Shown here one piece after another: positions 8,639 to 11,130 of a stretch of 11,130 nucleotides of DNA. Location of the stretch: the NCBI GenBank assembly GCA_043798775.1, contig JAZDOL010000017.1, positions 1 through 11,130 on the forward strand, read 5' to 3'. Numbering within the stretch: the stretch's first letter is position 1; each line of letters begins with the position of its first letter. The position numbers and the translations under genes were made by a program. The stretch comes from CAZUEG01 sp043798775 (GTDB lineage: Bacteria; Patescibacteriota; Minisyncoccia; Minisyncoccales; GWA2-46-15). The notes beneath the pieces are model-generated. The model was not told the origin of the DNA. It made no database searches and saw nothing but the letters and a program-made list of their open reading frames with translations.

Positions 8639-9292
8639 TTATTTAACGATAAGGGGAACAAAAACGAATCCCGGATATTCCGTTTCTCGGTATTTATTAT
8701 CTCCGATTTTTTCAATAAGCCATATCGAGTCGCGTACCGGGGCAACAATTCGACCGCCAATTTTTAATTGTTGTTTCCATGCCCTCGGTATTTGTTTTCC
8801 GGACGCCGAAGCCAAAATAGCATCGTATGGCGCTTCCTTTTTATATCCATTTGATCCATCGGCGCAGATAAACTCAACTATCCCCTTTTTTACAAACTCG
8901 TATTTATCAGCATTCGCCCTACCAAATTCCATCAATTCCGGAATAATCTCCACCGCAACAACCCTTCCTCGTGTTTGAAAATTGTAAATTGAAAATTGTA
9001 AATTGCTCTTCTTGCCTACGATATTGGCAAGAAGGGCTGTGGTGTATCCCGACCCCGACCCGATATCCATCACCTTATCGCCCAGTTTCGGGTTTAGTAA
9101 TTCTAACATAAAAGCCACGACCAATGGCTGGGATATCGTTTGATTGTGGCCAATCAAAAGCGCTTCGTTAAGTTCGGAAAAATGGCGAAATCCTTCGGGA
9201 ATAAAATCGGCGCGCTTAATATTTTTAAATGCGGTAATTATTTCTGGTGTCTTCAACCACCCCTCTTTAATTAGCCCTTCGATTAATACCAT
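8639..9292 (-). CDS. pcm: Protein-L-isoaspartate O-methyltransferase
   Basis: Pcm uses S-adenosylmethionine to methylate abnormal isoaspartyl residues, starting their repair to aspartate; it is cytoplasmic. The 217 residues carry the family hallmarks: GHNQTISQP at about 48-56 (substrate and active-site region), SAM motif I VMDIGSGSGY at 74-83, the acidic 'RVVAVE' strand end after the insertion, and 'PYDAILASA' followed by 'LKIGGRIVAPV'. Length is normal. Between motif I and the next strand lies an unusual NLQFSIYNFQ segment (residues 97-106), encoded by an AT-rich repeat that also occurs between genes. The ATG at 9290-9292 lies inside the end of def (26-base overlap, different frame), suggesting translational coupling. 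No later Met would preserve the N-terminal helices. The mltG start follows 4 bases after the stop. Confidence 0.92.
   Translation of the reverse strand: MVLIEGLIKEGWLKTPEIITAFKNIKRADFIPEGFRHFSELNEALLIGHNQTISQPLVVAFMLELLNPKLGDKVMDIGSGSGYTTALLANIVGKKSNLQFSIYNFQTRGRVVAVEIIPELMEFGRANADKYEFVKKGIVEFICADGSNGYKKEAPYDAILASASGKQIPRAWKQQLKIGGRIVAPVRDSIWLIEKIGDNKYRETEYPGFVFVPLIVK
8975..9005. repeat. AT-rich 14-bp tandem repeat inserted in frame within pcm
   Basis: Two exact tandem copies of TTGAAAATTGTAAA (8975-8988 and 8989-9002) are followed by a partial TTG. The last 17 bases match 7535-7551 in the mltG-A2M spacer exactly. In pcm the repeat encodes NLQFSIYNFQ on the minus strand, in a loop between SAM motif I and the next core strand, where related proteins usually have a short turn. 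The repeat has no stop in this frame, so the enzyme reads through it. Confidence 0.8.
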
Positions 9293-9779
9293 AGTCGCGT
9301 TTTAATTGCGCCAGTATCCTATGCGCTTTTATTTTTTCGATAATTGATGCTCTTTTAATAAATTCGATACCGTTAATGTGATCTATCTCGTGTTGAAATA
9401 CAATGGCCGATATTTCTTTTGCTTCAATTTTTACTTCCCTGCCGTTTTCGTCAATCGCTTCAATTTTTACTGTTTTCGGACGGACGATTTTCAGCCATAA
9501 TCCGGGAAAACTCAAACAGCCTTCCTGGCTCTTTTTTCTCTTCTTTCCCGATTCGATCACTTCCGGATTAATAAATGCTCGTGGGCCCTTTTTAGTATTG
9601 ACAACGATAATTCTTTTTGACACGCCAACTTGCGGCGCCGCTAAACCGACGCCATCAGATGCCGCCATCGTTTCTTTCATTTGACGGATCAATTCTCTGA
9701 CATCTTCATCGATATTTTTAACCTTTTCCGCCTTTTTTTTAAGAATCGGGCTGGGGTATTTAATAATCGGTAAAATCAT
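9267..9779 (-). CDS. def: Peptide deformylase
   Basis: Peptide deformylase removes the formyl group from the N-terminal Met of new proteins, in the cytoplasm at the ribosome. All three family motifs are intact in 170 residues: GVGLAAPQ (43-50), EGCLS (86-90) and HEIDH (130-134). The expected metal ligands Cys88, His130 and His134 and the catalytic Glu131 are present. The N-terminal 'ILPIIKYPSPILKKKAEKV' is typical of full-length enzymes, which supports the ATG at 9777-9779. The C-terminus overlaps pcm by 26 bases. Only 9 bases separate its start from the stop of the ORF upstream, and a TATAAT box lies 8 bases before the ATG, so it may be read both from upstream and as a near-leaderless transcript. 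Confidence 0.96.
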   Translation of the reverse strand: MILPIIKYPSPILKKKAEKVKNIDEDVRELIRQMKETMAASDGVGLAAPQVGVSKRIIVVNTKKGPRAFINPEVIESGKKRKKSQEGCLSFPGLWLKIVRPKTVKIEAIDENGREVKIEAKEISAIVFQHEIDHINGIEFIKRASIIEKIKAHRILAQLKRDYGINRRAN

Positions 9780-9787
9780 TTTGTAAT

Positions 9788-9793
9788 ATTATA
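9788..9793 (-). promoter_or_regulatory. Candidate -10 box for a near-leaderless def transcript
   Basis: A perfect TATAAT on the minus strand lies 8 bases before the def ATG and overlaps the TAA stop of the preceding ORF. With usual spacing, transcription would start at or within one or two bases of the ATG, giving a leaderless mRNA. That fits the lack of a Shine-Dalgarno. No good -35 box is seen at 16-18 bases (a TTTACA lies at only 10), so the call is tentative. Confidence 0.35.
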
Positions 9794-10109
9794 AAGTTGT
9801 TTTTGTAAAAATAATTCCATCGGATGACGTATAAACGGCAAGATGGTATTTAGCGGATATCTGCTTCAGAAGAGCGGTAGTCGCTAACCGCCTTTTTGCG
9901 AAATATTCGATTTGATCTTTTGACGCTGTCGCTAATTTATCTAATCTTTCAAACAATTCTTTCTCTAGACCTCTTACCCACTCATCGGCCTCGGCTCTAC
10001 TTTTAACAAGACCCACCCCCTCAAGGGATCTAAGTAATAAATAGGAGACTCCCGGCGTCGCTACCATTTCTGCGACAGTAGCACTCCCTTCGTCTTGTTC
10101 AGCAATCAC
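9789..10109 (-). CDS. C-terminal half of a frameshifted JAMM/MPN-like protein
   Basis: This frame encodes 106 residues from a GTG that overlaps the TGA of the upstream ORF (GTGA overlap). I do not recognise it as an independent gene. Read one frame back, the codons before the GTG are open and give 'ADCSF' leading into 'VIAEQDEG', then 'EMVATPGVSYLLLRS'. In JAMM/MPN proteins this kind of text directly follows the HxH...SxxD metal site, and that site is at the end of the upstream ORF. The rest is helical and charged ('DEWVRGLEKELFERLDKL'), ending in a predicted strand ('YHLAVYTSSDGIIFT'). The best reading is the second half of one gene split by a -1 frameshift. The alternative is a separate, translationally coupled small protein. 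The stop is TAA, 9 bases before def. Confidence 0.6.
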   Translation of the reverse strand: MIAEQDEGSATVAEMVATPGVSYLLLRSLEGVGLVKSRAEADEWVRGLEKELFERLDKLATASKDQIEYFAKRRLATTALLKQISAKYHLAVYTSSDGIIFTKTTL

Positions 10110-10522
10110 AAAAGAACAATCTGCGCTGAAGGTGGTAGGTCGTCGTGAGTATGAATTGACATCACTACTTGCTCTCTTCGGTTATATTGAGGCACATCGA
10201 GATCTCTTTCTATGCGAACTGTATACTTACTCACAACCTCATTGCTAGTTCCAACTGCCGGTCTATTTGTCATCAATAGATTTCCGTCCAAAGAAAGTAT
10301 TACTGTGTATTTTCTCTCGCCTTGATTTGGATCAGCTAATTGCTCCTTAAGCGCCGCTTGCGCCGTTCGCCCAAACTCGCCGGTATCAATCGCCATCGGC
10401 AAACGAATTTCTGGAGCTGGATGTTTTCTGACTGATTCAATTAACAGCGTTTTAAAACCCGCATAATCAAGCGGTTTTTCTTGCGGATCTTTTGGTTCGC
10501 CGGGACCCTTATAGGGAGACAT
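10106..10522 (-). CDS. N-terminal half of a frameshifted JAMM/MPN metalloprotease-like protein
   Basis: This ORF has 138 residues and starts at the ATG at 10520-10522. After a proline- and charge-rich N-terminus come a helical segment and a strand ('KYTVILSLDGNLL'). It then ends abruptly at VVMSIHTHDDLPPSAQ, where His124-x-His126 and Ser132 look like the first part of a JAMM zinc site (HxH...SxxD). The Asp expected three residues after Ser132 is missing because the frame runs into ILL and TGA. Adding one G after the CAG codon would give SAQD and continue into the 9789-10109 frame, completing the motif and making a protein of about 244 residues. The usual upstream catalytic Glu cannot be assigned with confidence (Glu49 and Glu69 are candidates). 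JAMM proteins cut isopeptide or peptide bonds; no ubiquitin-like partner gene is visible nearby, so the substrate is unknown. Confidence 0.65.
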   Translation of the reverse strand: MSPYKGPGEPKDPQEKPLDYAGFKTLLIESVRKHPAPEIRLPMAIDTGEFGRTAQAALKEQLADPNQGERKYTVILSLDGNLLMTNRPAVGTSNEVVSKYTVRIERDLDVPQYNRREQVVMSIHTHDDLPPSAQIVLL

Positions 10523-10525
10523 GAT

Positions 10526-10557
10526 GAGTGATTGAGTGATTGGGTAAATAAGTGATT
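10526..10557. repeat. Four degenerate 8-bp tandem units in the leader of the JAMM-like gene
   Basis: GAGTGATT (10526-10533) and GAGTGATT (10534-10541) are followed by the diverged GGGTAAAT (10542-10549) and AAGTGATT (10550-10557). The array ends directly in the GATTACC that begins the hairpin-repeat region, and lies 4 bases from the ATG of the JAMM-like ORF on the minus strand. It may be slippage-generated repeat or a regulatory leader; nothing distinguishes these. Confidence 0.6.
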
Positions 10558-10782
10558 ACCGAGAAGGCGAGGCCTTCTTTTTGATATCGCTTTCGCTACG
10601 AGAAGGCGAGGCCTTCTTTTTGATATCGCCTTCGCTACGATTACCGAGAAGGCGGATTACCGAGAAGGCGAGGCCTTCTTTTTGATATCGCTTTCGCTAC
10701 GAGAAGGCGAGGCCTTCTTTTTGATATCGCTTTCGCTACGAGAAGGCGAGGCCTTCTTTTCACAGAGGCCTTCTTTTCACAG
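10554..10782. repeat. Array of 39-bp terminator-like hairpin repeats
   Basis: Four full 39-base units lie at 10561-10599, 10600-10638, 10662-10700 and 10701-10739, with a truncated fifth at 10740-10760. Each begins AGAAGGC-GAG-GCCTTCT, a 7-bp stem with a 3-base loop, followed by a T-run on the plus strand, then GATATCGC and TTTCGCTAC. Unit 2 differs by one base (GCC for GCT). A 16-base word GATTACCGAGAAGGCG occurs three times (10554-10569, 10639-10654, 10655-10670), overlapping the unit starts. A 17-base word AGGCCTTCTTTTCACAG is duplicated at 10749-10765 and 10766-10782. No variable spacers separate units, so it is not a CRISPR array. On the plus strand each unit resembles a rho-independent terminator; on the minus strand, the direction of nearby genes, the T-run becomes an A-run before the hairpin. 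Confidence 0.85.
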
Positions 10783-10827
10783 AAAAGCTTTACTTTTCGG
10801 AAAATACCCCCGTGGCGAATCAAAGGC

Positions 10828-10865
10828 GTCGCGTAATGAATTTATTTCATAAATTCAAACGCGAC
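10828..10865 (+). repeat. Long palindromic element, copy 1
   Basis: An outer 7-bp stem (GTCGCGT at 10828-10834 with ACGCGAC at 10859-10865) encloses an asymmetric AA/A internal loop. An inner 9-bp stem follows (10837-10845 with 10849-10857, TGAATTTAT/ATAAATTCA), capped by a TTC loop. All pairs are Watson-Crick. Read on the plus strand, it has the same layout as the neighbouring palindrome read on the minus strand. It is non-coding, with no T-run to suggest a terminator. Confidence 0.8.
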
Positions 10866-10866
10866 A

Positions 10867-10907
10867 GCAGCGTTTAAGTCTCGCAGAATGCGAGCTTATT
10901 ACGCTGC
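10867..10907 (-). repeat. Long palindromic element, copy 2, abutting the tRNA-Trp 3' end
   Basis: On the minus strand the outer 7-bp stem GCAGCGT/ACGCTGC (10907-10901 with 10873-10867) is followed by an AA/A-type internal loop. A TAAG/CTTA stem, a one-base bulge and a 6-bp CTCGCA/TGCGAG stem follow, capped by a TTC loop. Its first base is the tRNA discriminator G (10907), so the hairpin would be the 3' trailer of the tRNA transcript. One base (10866) separates it from copy 1, which lies in the opposite orientation. Confidence 0.8.
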
Positions 10908-10979
10908 GGGGGCGCCAGGATTTGAACCTGGAAGTCAGGATTTGGAGTCCCGCAGTTTGCCAGTTGAGCTTACGCCCCC
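10907..10979 (-). tRNA. tRNA-Trp (anticodon CCA)
   Basis: On the minus strand the acceptor stem GGGGGCG (10979-10973) pairs with CGCCCCC (10914-10908), and the discriminator is G at 10907, as is usual for bacterial tRNA-Trp. The anticodon arm is CGGGA, loop CTCCAAA, TCCTG, with anticodon CCA reading UGG. The T arm is CCAGG, loop TTCAAAT, CCTGG, with a 4-base variable loop. The D arm is unusual: AGCT/AACT gives A10-U25, G11-C24, a C12-A23 mismatch and U13-A22, where most bacterial tRNAs have G10-C25 and pyrimidine 11. The 3' CCA is not encoded (G is followed by CAG). It lies 15 bases after the rpmG stop and is probably cotranscribed with it. The rpmG to tRNA-Trp order is common in bacteria, but the usual following secE and nusG are not here. 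Confidence 0.93.
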
Positions 10980-10981
10980 AT

Positions 10982-11012
10982 AAGGAAGCGAAAGTTACTT
11001 TTTCGTTTCCTT
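10982..11012 (-). other. Hairpin spanning the rpmG stop, just before tRNA-Trp
   Basis: AAGGAAGCGAAA (10982-10993) and TTTCGTTTCCTT (11001-11012) form a 12-pair stem with a 7-base loop that contains the rpmG stop codon. One pair is G-U on the plus strand and a C-A mismatch on the minus-strand transcript. There is no T-run. It ends 3 bases before the tRNA 5' end, so it may aid processing or separation of the rpmG mRNA and the tRNA. Confidence 0.5.
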
Positions 11013-11130
11013 GTGATTGGTGTGTTTTTTGCACCAGCGGCAGTATTTATTGGATTCCATTTTCTTTTCGATAATGGTTTTGGGTTTTCTGACAAAGTAA
11101 TTCACCCTTTTACAAACCGGGCACTGCATT
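10995..11130 (-). CDS. rpmG: 50S ribosomal protein L33 (5' end at or beyond the window edge)
   Basis: The minus-strand frame from the ATG at 11127-11129 gives 44 residues ending in TAA at 10995-10997. It has the L33 zinc-ribbon layout: CPVC at 3-6 and CRWC at 30-33, 'NYFVRKPKT' in between, and the hallmark C-terminus KKHTNHKETKK. L33 is a small protein of the large ribosomal subunit near the E site. Full-length L33 is usually about 50 residues, with several residues before the first Cys pair, so this Met may be internal and the true start may lie beyond the right edge. Retention of all four Cys makes it the zinc-binding (C+) form. Confidence 0.92.
   Translation of the reverse strand, partial: MQCPVCKRVNYFVRKPKTIIEKKMESNKYCRWCKKHTNHKETKK

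Noticed and set aside
8635..8760. 42-codon N-terminal extension of MltG
   Set aside because: It overlaps the 3' end of pcm in another frame, lacks family resemblance and would put the membrane helix deep inside the protein. The ATG at 8632-8634 fits the family and the operon spacing.
10106..10108. UGA recoding (as in Gracilibacteria or SR1) to read through the stop of the JAMM-like ORF
   Set aside because: Reading through the TGA stays in the wrong frame and does not restore the metal site. No conserved gene here uses an in-frame TGA, and TGG is used for Trp.
10106..10132. Programmed -1 ribosomal frameshift
   Set aside because: The frames overlap correctly, but no X-XXY-YYZ slippery heptamer or clear downstream stem is seen. 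A one-base deletion explains the missing Asp better, though this is not excluded.
10554..10782. CRISPR array
   Set aside because: The 39-base units are directly tandem with no unique spacers, and no cas genes are visible.
10641..10823. Minus-strand ORF of 60 codons encoding repeated KRRPRLLVAKAIS units
   Set aside because: The 39-bp hairpin unit is divisible by three, so any open frame through it looks like a 13-residue protein repeat. The start would be TTG, and the text has no resemblance to a known protein.
10867..10907. Integron attC site
   Set aside because: The palindrome is hairpin-like, but the GTTRRRY/RYYYAAC core boxes are not present in the right places and no integrase or cassette genes are seen.

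Overview
The window looks like a piece of a small-genome bacterium, most likely of the Candidate Phyla Radiation (Patescibacteria). This is inference. The supporting signs are short AT-rich word repeats between and inside genes, compact same-strand gene runs without clear Shine-Dalgarno sequences, and TAA stops on all six genes whose reading frame ends normally here. The genetic code appears standard: TGG encodes Trp, a tRNA-Trp(CCA) is present, and no conserved gene has an in-frame TGA.

Layout, left to right. (1) At 1-779 (+) is the C-terminal part of a class A penicillin-binding protein of the PBP1C type. (2) Converging on it from the minus strand is a 2175-residue membrane-anchored alpha-2-macroglobulin (851-7378) with an intact thioester motif. 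A2M and PBP1C genes are neighbours in many bacteria; here they converge instead of forming an operon. (3) An AT-rich repeat-bearing spacer (7379-7572) separates A2M from a tight minus-strand cluster: peptide deformylase (def), protein-L-isoaspartate methyltransferase (pcm) and the endolytic transglycosylase mltG. (4) Upstream of def are two overlapping ORFs (9789-10109 and 10106-10522). They look like two halves of one JAMM/MPN metalloprotease-like protein broken by a one-base frameshift. (5) The non-coding stretch 10523-10906 holds an 8-bp tandem repeat, an array of 39-bp hairpin units, and two adjacent large palindromes that share one architecture. (6) At the right edge are tRNA-Trp(CCA) and the ribosomal protein L33 gene rpmG, both on the minus strand.

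Functional reading. PBP1C and MltG make and cut peptidoglycan. A2M is a surface protease trap thought to work alongside PBP1C in cell-envelope defence or repair. Def and Pcm handle protein maturation and repair, and L33 and tRNA-Trp belong to translation. I do not see a complete new multi-gene system. The most interesting material is the structured non-coding DNA at 10526-10907, the frameshifted JAMM gene, and the in-frame spread of an AT-rich repeat into pcm.
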